Part shown: positions 48,889 to 59,739 of the stretch, piece after piece | How positions within the stretch are numbered: position 1 is the first letter of the stretch | Layout of the letters: each line of letters opens with the position of its first letter | DNA from: Pestalotiopsis fici W106-1 | Taxonomy: Eukaryota > Ascomycota > Sordariomycetes > Amphisphaeriales > Sporocadaceae | Reading direction: 5' to 3' | DNA: 64,000 bases | Assembly: GCF_000516985.1 (NCBI RefSeq) | Contig: NW_006917099.1 | Span: 248,001-312,000, forward strand | Translations under genes and position numbers: made by a program | The notes under the pieces: generated by a model | The model's database searches: none | Told to the model about the DNA's origin: nothing | What the model saw: only the letters and a program-made list of their open reading frames with translations

Positions 48889-49094
48889 TATAGGAAATTA
48901 ATAGGGATTTAGTATATTTAATATAAATAAACGGATCTGGCTATATAGGTTTAATTAAATAAAATGCATAAGATTTAATTGCCTCTTATAGCCCACCGGA
49001 AATAGCCGTTAAGCCGGAGGTCCCGGGGTCTGATGCTTTTATCCGTCAAAACGAGAGTTGTACCTATTACTTTAGTTAAAGTCAATTTTCCACA
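48889..49094 (-). repeat. Right LTR (5' LTR) of the outer element
   Basis: 206 bp, ending TCAATTTTCCACA, the inverted counterpart of the left end TGTGGGAAATTGA. Its right half is intact, its left half mutated. Confidence 0.92.
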
Positions 49095-49099
49095 ATGGG
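49095..49099. repeat. Target-site duplication ATGGG, right copy
   Basis: Identical to 37001-37005. Confidence 0.9.
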
Positions 49100-51895
49100 C
49101 TAGTCAATTGTCTTCTAATCTCGAGCTGGATACATTTGCCATTTCAAAATAGACTCGCGCCACCGGTCATCTAGTCACTAAGGTTTTTCTTCTCCCCCAA
49201 GACTAATTTTTTTTTCCTTCCCTAGAGTTTTTCTTCTCAACCGAAAATGATGTCGATAGTTCCGGGTGGCACATCCAATCCATTCCCCCAAAGTTGTTCG
49301 AAAAGCTCTAGCTAGAAGGGCAGGGATCAACTAGGGGTCCAAATCCACAGTGAATTGATCCAATTGTTCTAGTGCGACGGCAAGCCGGAAGAAGCGTCCC
49401 ACAGTGCTCACACCCTTGCCACGTTTCAGTGGCCACATAATATGGGGAAACCCTGAGGCAGCGCCGTCGCAAGGTATTGAGCCATGAATCAGCTGCGGCC
49501 GCCACGCTGCCACCAGCACGAGTCGATCACGCGCGCACACCGAAGAGGTAGTTGGGTAGTGTCCGGTACGGTGCGATACTGTATATTGCTGCAGCCTTGC
49601 TTTCTTGCCCCGTAGGTGACTTCTCTTCTCATTGCAGATCAACATTTATTAGACCAGCCTTCACCTACCCGAGTTGGCAGACGAGCTGCAGGCCAACGGC
49701 GGGTATACATGCCTCCATTCACATCAGGCAAACACTCACATTGTTCAAGGCGGGCAGTCGCTGCTGCTGCTGCTGTATCGTGGTGTCACAATATTTGTGT
49801 TGGCTTGATCGGGATTACTGACGGAAAAACACATCTAGTACACAGGCAAGTGACCATTCTCTCGGAACTGACGGCGGCGGCGCAGTTGAGGTATTCTATC
49901 GAACAAACTACTGCAATCCACGTTCTAGCAAACGAGGCGGTCGCAGACTGATAGCTTGAACTCCACTCACCCAGTGGGTAGTGGACTCGATTCGTGCGCC
50001 GCACTTGGCGCAATCCCCCTTCCCCTTCCCCGGACCATGACTGCCTGTATGGATTACATGCATCGTTCTTCTGCCAATGTCAATACGATACTCGTAATTG
50101 CCCGCTTACTGTCCTGACGGCCCACGCATCCTGCTGCAGCATGTGCCCGACGAAAGTGCGACAGGTACGCGCCATGTATTGTGTGATATGTCGCAAAGGC
50201 GTATGCGCTTCAGTGGCATAGTCGAGCCAGTGTAGTTACAGTGCATGATCACAACGCTGGTGCTGTGAACTACCTGCTCAAATTACAAAATGCCACGCTT
50301 GCCACGACCCTCCATTCTCTCCATGTATATACTACCGTCGAAGCCCCGTGTCTCGCATCGATGTGATAAAATATCGAGACAGCGCAACCATGAACGCCAT
50401 TCGGTTCGTTGAAAATAGAAGGATGGGAGGAAGCCCTGAGTTCTGCAGCATTTCGCTTCGTACCACCACCTGGCTGATGCCTCTTGGGGCCACGACTGAC
50501 AAGGCCGAGACCCCCGGCCCATGGCGTCCAGGGTAACAGATTGGCAGCCAAAGCATTGTATACTATTGGTCACGCATGTCAGCAATTGCTTACGATTGCC
50601 TTTAGTATACAGTCTGGTTCCGCTGCATTTCTCGTTCCTGGGCCCAACAATACAACTGGGGGCCATCTTGACCGCTGTAATGCGCACCGGGCAATGCACA
50701 CAAGGACAAAATCCTGAAGAGGTGATCCTCAACCGTCGTCAAGCTCGTTGCCTCGTTGCACCATCAGTTTCGAGCAGATCGCCGGCCCGCTTGTTGTGTT
50801 GCCGCAGGTCGGTGAAACAGACCCAGGACTATCTCTTCAGCAAACTGTGTGAGGCTCAGCGAGGTACGCGAGACGCATCTGATTGCTTCCGTTCTGGTTG
50901 GTGGTTAGGGGGCATGTCCCGGTGAGTGGTAGTGGCGAGGGCGCTGCTGGACCCTTTGTGCAAGCAAGGCTTGGACCCTGAATTCTGGAAATGGAAGAGA
51001 AAAGTCAGACTCCACTAAAGCTAGCCCTGCATGCATGCATATCTGACCCCGAAGGACCCCCACTAGGCATCCCAGCTACCGCTTATCAACCCCCAACAAG
51101 TCGCCAAGCAGCCAACCGAATCAAGCGACCACAGCACAGAGTTGCGCTATCTGGCTCGAGCGCTACACTACAGTGCCTGTAGGGTGGGTCCGAGTTCGGG
51201 TGACTGTACGACTCCAGAAACGTCCCTTCGATATGAGGCAACTCCGGAACTATCAGCATCAGTTACCACAGTACGCCGGACTGTACTGTTCTACATTCGC
51301 TGCTCCAATGGCATCCTCTTCCTCGAATCGGCCACACCAAGGGTCGTCCTCCATCAGGGGTTCCGGTTCTTATTCATGTGGATCTTCATCCTAGTGCGGA
51401 CGGTATCCCCAGAAGGCGCGGGTCCGTGTAATGGTGTGAACTGTCTTGTGCCTCTCGTGCCTCGCTCGTGCTTGTGCTCCTATCAGTCGCCCGCCAGGCC
51501 TTATAATGGCCCTCATGCCTCCCGTCAAGATGTCGGTGAACTCTCTTGTTTCTCCTGACTTTCTTTCCATCCTTATCTCCTCCCCTCCATACCCTCTCAC
51601 TCTCATTGAGGAAACGACCATCAGGGAATCCCTCAAGGATCCCGAGCCTATCCTTTAGCTTATAGATCTGCTGGCAAGATTGTAATTTGGGACCATCATT
51701 CTCTTGAGCATCCCACACTCTCTTGACGCCGCAAAAAACAAGCCTCTGGCAAGGTGTGTTTACAATTACCTGCGCTGCACTGATACGTAACTGAGCCAAT
51801 GCTGATACTTAATACCTCCTTAGTCACCGTTGAATTCGATAGACCATAGACCCGTGTTACCCCGTATAAAATCGTTGCCCTCTGAAACCGAAATC
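49100..51895. other. Gene-free region right of the retrotransposon island
   Basis: About 2.8 kb of ordinary base composition. Several 70-150 codon open frames occur on both strands and overlap each other without domains, introns or bias; I do not call genes. A CTG triplet run lies near 49758. The last few hundred bases are presumably promoter and leader of the calpain-like gene. Confidence 0.5.
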
Positions 51896-54800
51896 ATGGC
51901 TCGGCTCCGATACCGCAAAGAAGCCCCTGGCTATAGCTCATCAGATTCTGAAGAGGAACTTCCTCGAAGATCACAGAGAACTGCCAAGTCCAGGAAATAC
52001 GCACAACCATCAGACTCCGAGGAGGACGATTACTCCCGGAGATCCACGAGAAGGTCGTCTCGCTCTCGTAGAGATCTGGAAGCATTCGGCTACAGCTCCG
52101 ACTCTGAGTCAGATGAAGATAGACGCGGAAAGTCGAGTAAGAAAAACAACAACAACCAAAATCAGAAGAAGAAAAAGAAGAGAAAGCCTAGCCCTCAGCG
52201 AAGTATCAACAAGATCTGGCGACACTTTACCGCCAAGAACTTCACCAAGGCGCTCTCCATTTTGCCGTTTGATCCGGTTCCCCTGCCATCGGACCAGGAC
52301 CGTCCCAATGAGCTTCTCAGCGCCGGCTACGATCGTGCCGTTGACGAATGTCGACGCAAAGTGAAGAAGATCATTCAAGAATGTAAGAGGGTCAACACGC
52401 GATACCGTGACCCTGGTTGGGACATTGTGAGTATTAACTACCAAGACACCAGACGTTTAGAAATTCATCAAGACTAACTTTGAATAGGACTTTGACCTGA
52501 AGATGACCAAAGGCAACTGCCTCAATTACTTGGGCTCCAACAAGTTTGATGTGGCAGGGCCACGTCTCAGTACTAGCACTGCTATCCCCAAGTCCGTCAA
52601 ACGCGTCCATGAAATCTACAAGAACCCCACCTTTTTGGAGAACTTGGATGCCAGCGATGTCAAGCAGGGTAGTATTGGCAACTGCTGGCTCATTGCCAGT
52701 CTGAGTGCACTTGCCAACGTTGAGGACGGCATCAAGCGGATGTGCGTCGAATACGACACTCGTATCGGTATCTACGGGTTTGTCTTTTTCCGTGATGGCG
52801 AATGGGTTTATTCCATCATTGATGACAAGCTCTACCTCACTTCCCCCAACTGGGACTCACCTTCAATGCAGCGTGATCTTTTGACGCAGATTGACCGCGA
52901 AAGTGAGGATGCCGAGCAAACGTACCGCAAGACATATCAAACTGGATCCAAGGCCGTTTTCTTCGGTTCCAACAGGGACCCGAATGCAACCTGGGTTCCC
53001 TTGATCGAGAAGGCTTTTGCCAAGGTTCATGGAGATTATTCTTCCTTGATCGGCGGCTGGATTGGTGAGGGTCTCGAGGATCTCAGCGGCGGAGTTACCA
53101 CCGAGCTCCTTGGCAGCGATATCCTTGATCTCGATAGCTTCTGGGAGAACGAAATGAGCAAGGTCAACCAGGAATTCATGTTTGGTTGCTCCACCGGCCT
53201 CCTCGATGGCGGTTATGGTGAGCGAAGCGGCATTCGCGAGGGACATGCTTACGTTGTCATGGATGCGAGGACCATGAAGAATGGTGAGCGCCTCGTCAAG
53301 CTTCGCAATCCCTGGGGCAAGCTCAAGAAGGGTATCTGGGATGGTCCTTGGAGCGATGGTTCCAAGGAATGGACTAGTGCTGCCAAGGAGGAGCTTGGCC
53401 ATACTTTTGGAAACGACTCTGTGTTCTGGATTCGTTTCGAGGATCTGCTACGCAAGTTCCAGCACTTTGATCGAACACGCCTCTTCAGAGACCCCGATTG
53501 GAGATGCTGCCAGCGCTGGATCGGAGTTGAGGTACCGTGGAAGCCGCAGTACAACGAGAAGTTCCACTTCACGTTGACCAAGGAGTCACCTCTAGTGCTT
53601 GTACTATCTCAGCTCGACAACCGTTACTACAAGGGTCTTCATGGACAGTACAGCTTCCGACTGCAGTTCCGTATTCACGAACAGGGCAGGCCAGAAGCAG
53701 AAGACTACATTGTCCGCTCTCATGGAAACTACCTCATGGATCGGTCGGTCTCCATCGAGCTACCATGCATGGAGCCGGGCAAGTACTCCGTGTTTGTGAG
53801 CGTTGTCGGCGAGAGAGACACGGACTTTTCTACTATCGAGGACGTCGTGAAACGTGAATGCAAGAAGCGTCAAGACCACGACAAACTTGCATCAGTCGGC
53901 TATGCTTATGACCTTGCCCATTCCAAGGGCGTTGCGCACCTCGAGCAGGTTGCCCAGCTGCGCAAGAAGTCCGAATCTCAAAAGGCGAGCACATCTCGTC
54001 AAGCCGAGCGCCGCAAGCTCTGGGAGAAGCGCCACATGAACCGCGAGATCACCAAGAAGCAGCAAAAGAAGAATCAGGCGAAGCGGGATCGCAACCGCGA
54101 GATCCGTGACGCCGAGCGTAAGAAGAAGGAGGAATCTGAAGCCGCTGAGCGCAAGATCAAAGAAGAAGCCGAGGCCGCCGAGCGCAAGAAGAAGGAGGCG
54201 GCTGAGGAGGCAGAGCGCAAGAAGGCTGAGGCTGACAAGCCCAAGGAGTCGAGCGACGATAACAACGACACAGCTGCCAAGTCCGAGACTGACAAGAAAG
54301 ATGAGTCTTCAGACAAGAAGGACGAGTCGCAGAAAGACGCCGAGGCCGATAAGGAAGAGTCGACGCCTGCTCCGTCCCCGGCTCCTGCTCGTCGCACAGA
54401 CTACTCTTCTGACGGCGACTCGTCTGATAGCCCTGTCGAAGACTGGGAGGAGCTATATAGCAGTGATGATATGTCGCGCAAGCCTCGCATGGCGCCTCCC
54501 CCTCCCCCTCCTGCCAACAATGATAAGAACGTCGAGACAGACGAGGAGGCTGGGCTCCCCGACCCATGGAACGCCATCTGCATCGTCAACTTCCGTGTCT
54601 ACTCCAAGGACGAGGACTTGGACCTGCGCGTCGTAATTGAAGGCGGTGAGCTCGCTGAGGGCGGCATGGGTGAGAAGGGCGCTCAAGATCTTGATAACGC
54701 TCAGATGAATGCTGCTGGTGCTCGCGAGAAGAATATGGACAACGACAAGGTCACGGACGAACGTGAGATTGTCGATGGTGAAGCCATTCTGAAGCAAAAG

Positions 54801-54986
54801 ATTCAACCCAGTGGAGAGAAGAGCGAAATAAGTTCCGAAGTACCAGACCTCAAAGTCGAAGAGGTAGTACAAGACGATGATGACGATGACCATTCGGTCA
54901 TATCGCTCGATACCAACCCTGTCCCAACTCCGGCTGAAGAGATTGGCGATCCATCCAACGATTGTACACCTCAGAGGATCGCTTAG
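51896..54986 (+). CDS. Calpain-like cysteine protease
   Basis: Exons 51896-52426 and 52488-54986, joined over a 61-nt phase-0 intron (GTGAGT donor, GACTAAC branch, AATAG acceptor), give 1009 residues. The N-terminal about 100 residues are Ser/Arg/Glu/Lys-rich and disordered. The CysPc core starts near residue 200: QGSIGNCWLIASL with the catalytic Cys near 242, GHAYVV with the His near 429, and RNPWG with the Asn near 450. A C2-like beta-sandwich region follows (about 520-610). Next come a long Lys/Glu/Ala-rich coiled coil (about 690-760), an acidic and proline-rich tail, and no EF-hands. Atypical calpains of this kind are intracellular, calcium-dependent or not; the PalB role in pH signalling is not supported by any specific motif here. 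Confidence 0.9.
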
Positions 54987-55484
54987 AAAGCGAGGTCCAT
55001 GATAATGGCGTTTCCATCTGCTTTTAATTCATCTGGCACTTGCTTGTTAGATAGCGTTGAAGATTGACGAGATCAGTCACTAGATTGTGCTTTCCATACT
55101 TGTATTCCTCTTGGGAGTTGGCTTATTTGGGTTTCTAGCATGGGCATTTCCGGGGTAGTTTGGCTTCCATGGTTTAATTTGGACATTTGGATATACCTTT
55201 CGCTTCACATCAGCAGATCAAGGAGCAAGTCTCCATATATACGGCTCTTTACATTATATAAACAAGATTGATTGATCACATCCGTATCTTATAGTATAAC
55301 ACTTGGTCAGACTTCTTGAGTGATTCGACAATTGCATCCAAGACATGATCTGTTTGTCAAGTACTGGTTATTTATTTTATTTATGCTAGCCCAACTTGAT
55401 CGGCACCAGTTTCCGGCTCAATGGCCAAGTACTAGTGGTGCAAATACTGTTGCAATGCTGAATATACGTTGCGCGCGATGCTTC
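54987..55484. other. Convergent intergenic region, no gene seen
   Basis: Between the calpain-like and calmodulin-like stop codons; T-rich, presumably 3' UTRs. Confidence 0.5.
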
Positions 55485-56147
55485 TCATTGGTACCCGCTC
55501 ACAATGTCGTCCTCTGCGTCGGCATCATCGACCTCCACGGTCGGCGCAGCAGTTGTTGTGGCCGCGGCGTCTGCAGGTGGGTAAGGCTGGCCGGTCATCA
55601 TTGTAATGAACTCATTAAAGTTGATGGTGCCGTCGCCGTCGAGATCTACCTCTTGAATGATCTTCTTGACTTCCTCCTCGGACGGGGGTTGACCAGGGCT
55701 CTGGGACATGACCTTGGCAAACTCCTCGACTGTGATGCTGCCTGGACACCATTTTTCAAACTTCTCGTCAGCCATTTGCGCAATGCATGAATAGTAGACA
55801 TCTTGCTTCTCCCTCCGCGCCCAAAACGCTGATCCAGCTCAAAGTGGCTTTCGCGATCCTGAGTGGGTGGAGCGTTTCCTTGACTCACCATCTTTGTCAG
55901 GGTCCTATCCGAGGCGGTCAGTGAGATTTGGGACTTGTGGCTCATGACTGGATTCACTCACATAAGAATCAAACAGGTCCTTGAAGACTTGAATTTCTTC
56001 CGGCGACAGTGTTCTGCTCTATCCACCGCAAAGGCGACAAAAGGCCCACGAATTAGCAAAGCCTGGCTGTTGGCGCGCAACGCTCGCCCAGCGAACCCCC
56101 TCAAGACGATCGTCGCCCCCTTTGTTCTGGAGATGGTGACCCACCAT
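55485..56147 (-). CDS. Two-EF-hand calmodulin-like protein
   Basis: Four coding exons fit: 56147-56145 (the ATG alone), 56018-55962, 55904-55889 (16 nt) and 55741-55485; total 333 nt, 110 residues, phases consistent. Donors are GTGGGT, GTGAGT and GTGAGT; branch points GCTAAT, CACTGAC and GGCTGAC are visible. EF-hand 1 DPDKDGSITVEE is built from the 16-nt exon plus exon 4; EF-hand 2 is DLDGDGTINFNE. SPEEIQVFKDLFDSY precedes loop 1. It is about half the length of calmodulin and ends in an Ala/Thr/Asp-rich tail. It is a likely cytosolic calcium sensor with unknown partner. The ATG-only exon is the weakest part; exons 2-4 are secure. Confidence 0.82.
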
Positions 56148-57384
56148 GGTGCCTTGATTGTCTGTCGAGTCTGGACTCTTGTGTTATCTAGAGTTGCGAT
56201 TTGTTGTTGTTCTGGTATCTATTGCTGTATAGGCTTTTCAAAAAAAAAGGATTGTGGGAATAAATATGAAGAAGATCCGTTGATGAGAGTTACAACAAAC
56301 ACTCCCTTTTTATATCACTGCTTATTCCGACGACGGCCCAGCCTGTTCCCTACTGCTACCACCTACAGTAGTACACTTAACGGAAACGGGCTGAAACAAG
56401 AACGCCTCCTTTCGAAAGCAGCAAAGGTGCTTGATCAACGCTAGGGATGCCACGGACCCGCCTATACCCGCAGCTCAATTCCTTTGACTTAGTGCGCGCC
56501 TCCAGTGGTTCATCCAATCCCTCCTCCTTTTCTCGCCATCTGCCAACAAAAGCGGGATAGGGAGACCGCACAAAGTGGAGACGACTTGTTTGATGACACT
56601 TTTGGGGGGTTCCTGGAAAAGACGGCAAAGAAAAGAGTTGGCCATTGTACTATGTATTGTTCATTTTTGTTACTTTTCAACATCTCTTTGGGGACGTGAC
56701 GCGACGCGTGTGGGAAAAGTTTTGAAACTGCCTCGAGAATTGGGCATCTCTGTCTGTGCTGAACCACTTTTTCCCTCGTGGTAAGGTTGTCTGCTCCCCC
56801 AGGCGATGATCAGTGATGATCAACTCAAATCATCGGAGCCCAGCCGACAACGACAACCACACTTCTCCCACCCCCCAAAAAGCTGTAGGTTATCAAGATT
56901 AGTTCAGTTAGTGTTTGATAAAATAAGCAGTTGATATTATCCACCACATTAAACCTGGGGTCATTGTACCTTTTTGGGGGGTGAGAATGTAGGTAATTTC
57001 ATTTCAAATCACACTAGCTCACCAGTCAGGCATCTCCTTTTGAAAGACAATTTTCTTCAGCACAAACACCGTCTCATACGTACGCGGCCTTCATTTCACA
57101 TAACAGTGACAAGCTCGGCACTTCTTTCTGTCTTAGGGTGGAAGTTGATTGTTATTTGAGGAATTTCATCTCCCCAAAGGTATGGGAGACGAATACTATT
57201 TATAAATTTCTGCATGCTGCATGCCGCAAGCTTCCAAATCCAAGCCTTCTGTCTTGCTATGCCCTTTTCGCTTTTTTGAAGGGGAAAAATATGTGCCAAG
57301 TAACACAACAACAAGAAGAAGAAAAACTCCGATCTAATGCATTATCATGTTCAAGTCGTTGCAACAGGAACCGCCTGTCCCATC
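56148..57384. other. Intergenic region, no gene seen
   Basis: Holds the upstream region of the calmodulin-like gene and the 3' flank of the Nis1-like gene. No coding signature. Confidence 0.5.
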
Positions 57385-57859
57385 TTATGCAGTGATGGTA
57401 ATGTTGTAGTAAAAGGTCTCCACGTCAACAGTGCCCGAGGCGCCGACCAGGTAAGGTACGGCAGCAAAGAGCTGGTAGTCTCCGGCCGAGACTTCAGGAA
57501 TGGCCAAGGCGACGGAGAAGTTGCCGAGGGGAAGCTGGTCAGGGCTATAAGAAAAAGAAAGTCAGTAAGAGATGCCGCCAACATCAACAAGCCTTGTGCT
57601 GTTTGTTTACTTACTAGGCGGCACTGTAACCAATTTGCTGACCGATGCACTTGTACTCGGCACAGTTGTAAGTAGCGGGAGCAAGACCCCAGATAATCGA
57701 GTAGTCGACCCAGTTCTGGACGTAGATGGAAGTGGTGACAGTGGCGTCGATGCTGCTGCCGGCGGCGGCGGTCTCGGGGCCGGAAATGCCGTTGACGTAG
57801 GCAGAAGCCGGGAGGGCGGCGGCCAGAGCGGCGCCAGCGAGAGTCTTGATGGAAACCAT
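57385..57859 (-). CDS. Nis1-like secreted protein (effector candidate)
   Basis: Exons 57859-57615 and 57544-57385, with a 70-nt intron (GTAAGT donor, TTACTGAC branch, CTTATAG acceptor), encode 134 residues. A clear signal peptide covers residues 1-20 (LAGAALAAALPASA). The mature part has a beta-rich look, one Cys pair (YNCAEYKC), and segments YVQNWVDYSIIWGLAP and ending NITIT. Length, signal peptide and the Y(V/I)Q-x-D-x-x-I-x-x-GLAP pattern resemble the Nis1 family of small secreted fungal proteins. In plant pathogens the family is known to dampen pattern-triggered immunity by acting on receptor-associated kinases; it is widespread in ascomycetes, so no lifestyle can be inferred. A TATA box stands 139 bp upstream. 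Confidence 0.7.
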
Positions 57860-59739
57860 TTTGAATATGTTTGTAGTAATGCTGATTAGGATTATATATG
57901 TAGGAGGGAGTACTGATCGGAAAGTCGTAGCGAGTGTGGTAAGAGGTGGTGTGTTAGAGTATCGTGATCAAAATTCCAAGTTGAGCGGATGGTGTCTCTT
58001 ATATATCTAGGTACCCAATCGATCGAATGATGAAATGTGGTGCATTATAGTCATACAACGGGATTTTCCCCTTTCACCAAGGGTAAGGAATGGGATTCCA
58101 TGTCTAGGTACGGTGTGTATGTGGTAGTTGCACTCAGCCCTTTGCTGTACATGGTCAATTGCGGCGGCGAATAATGGGTCACCTCTTTTTTCCATGTCTT
58201 CTCTATTCAACGTTGCATGACGGTTGGCAAAGGTGCTCGAATACGAGGTTAAGGCCCCCGGCGCTGAGGTCATTGGTGTCCCTGCCCGCCGATCGACCCT
58301 CAAATCTGCCGGGTCCAGCGATGCGAAGACTTGTTAGCGGTTAACTGACCACTGGAGCGGATCCCCAGAACTGCCTCATTCGTCCGACTCTTCCGACCGG
58401 CACTCGTTTTTCTCGTTCGCTTATTTTGGGATGGAGAATTGATGCCGAATGAGTTATTCCTTGTCTCGAATCCAGAAAAGATGTAAATATATATCATGCT
58501 CTCACAGGCCTGAATATCTGCTTGCTGTATACGTTTAGTTACTGTACCGAATCAGTGCGATGCATTTACCACTAGGTACCTTATGAAATGGAGCTAAAAT
58601 GGTCAAGCGCAGCACAGAGACCTGGAATCGCTGAGCTCTAGCTAGAGCTAAAAGGATGGAATCCAAGCCTGGCCTCCAGGCAAGAAACCTGCATTGACCC
58701 CGGATATTACCTCCCTAGCCCATTCAACCAAGCCAAGGATTCTGGGGGCTGCAACGTCCCGAAAGACCCTGCTTCCAGCTGTGGCTCCGTACGGAATACA
58801 GCACACGGAGAAAGGCGCAACGGCAACATGCAAGTAAGCACCAGGAGGTAACACGAAGTATGTAGTATAGAATGTATAGTGGCGGCTGACAACTCATGAC
58901 CAAAAGCCGGACCCTCCCCAGGTGATATCATGGGGATTGCAAAGAGGACCACCGCTCGGTTCCCTAGCTGCTGACGGACAGCCCTGCATTGACTAGAAAG
59001 CTTAGCTGTGTTTGTTTCTTCATAAGCCCCTGGTTATTTATTACCTTGTGTAGGAGATGGGTCAAGTTTGGGACAAAAATAAGCATTAAACGGTAAGACC
59101 TAGAGGTAGCGGGATTCCTTTCATACGGGATAGTAGTAGCCTATTGTGAGGGGACCCAATGTCGTCGGCGAAAAGAACGTGGCACAGCAGCTTGGGAGCT
59201 ACATACTACGGCTGACTGACAGACCGGCAGCAGCTTGCATCGATCACCGTTGTCTACTGTGAGCACGCAAGCACGCAAGCACGGAAATCCGACAGACAGA
59301 TTGTACAACGTTACTATCCTCCAGCGCCCTCCTCAAAAGCCCCCTTGCGTTACTCATGCTCGAGATCGTTTTTCGCTCGGATCAGTCCATGCTGCTGCTG
59401 CAAAGGTGGGGTGCCAAAGAAAGGGGAATGGATATCTCCATGGTATCACGGACGTGGAATGATTGCTTATTAACTTGAATATATGCAATATAATATGTGG
59501 TGGGTTGGCGGGGGTCGTGCTTGTGGAGCTCGTCTATTACACAGTATTTTTCAACAGACTACTCAACTCGCCCAATAAACAACAGACGACGCTCTCCGCA
59601 TTCGACGTCACCTGGTCATTGCTATTTTGGGTATCATTCGACAAAACATGTCGGCACTTGATCGCGTCTTCGTATTAACATCATGTATATCCCATCACCA
59701 TGGCAGTCCAGTCCACTTCTCCCCTATGTGAAAGAGTTG
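57860..59739. other. Intergenic region, no gene seen
   Basis: About 1.9 kb. An 8-bp unit GCAAGCAC is repeated about three times near 59262-59282. No gene recognised. Confidence 0.5.
57998..58005 (-). promoter_or_regulatory. TATA box of the Nis1-like gene
   Basis: TATATAAG on the minus strand, 139 bp before the ATG; typical of strongly regulated secreted-protein genes. Confidence 0.5.

Larger units (their letters stand above)
37006..49094 (-). mobile_element. Outer Copia-type LTR retrotransposon, RIP-degraded, with two insertions
   Basis: A 12,089-bp unit bounded by two 206-bp direct LTRs and an exact 5-bp target-site duplication. Taking out the solo LTR and the nested Copia element (each with one duplication copy) leaves about 5.39 kb, a normal Copia size. 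Minus orientation is shown by reverse transcriptase motifs on the minus strand near 38283-38429 and by a primer-binding site next to the right LTR. Integrase should lie to the right of the reverse transcriptase, as in Copia, but I could not read it. All frames are broken; TA-rich sequence with C-to-T and G-to-A changes between LTR copies is the signature of RIP. It is not expected to move. Confidence 0.93.

Noticed and set aside
50283..51658. Several 70-150 codon frames right of the transposon island
   Set aside because: They overlap each other on both strands and show no protein-like features.
55485..55775. Calmodulin-like protein starting MADEKF
   Set aside because: The first 11 codons fall in intron 3; the spliced alternative restores a complete EF-hand loop.
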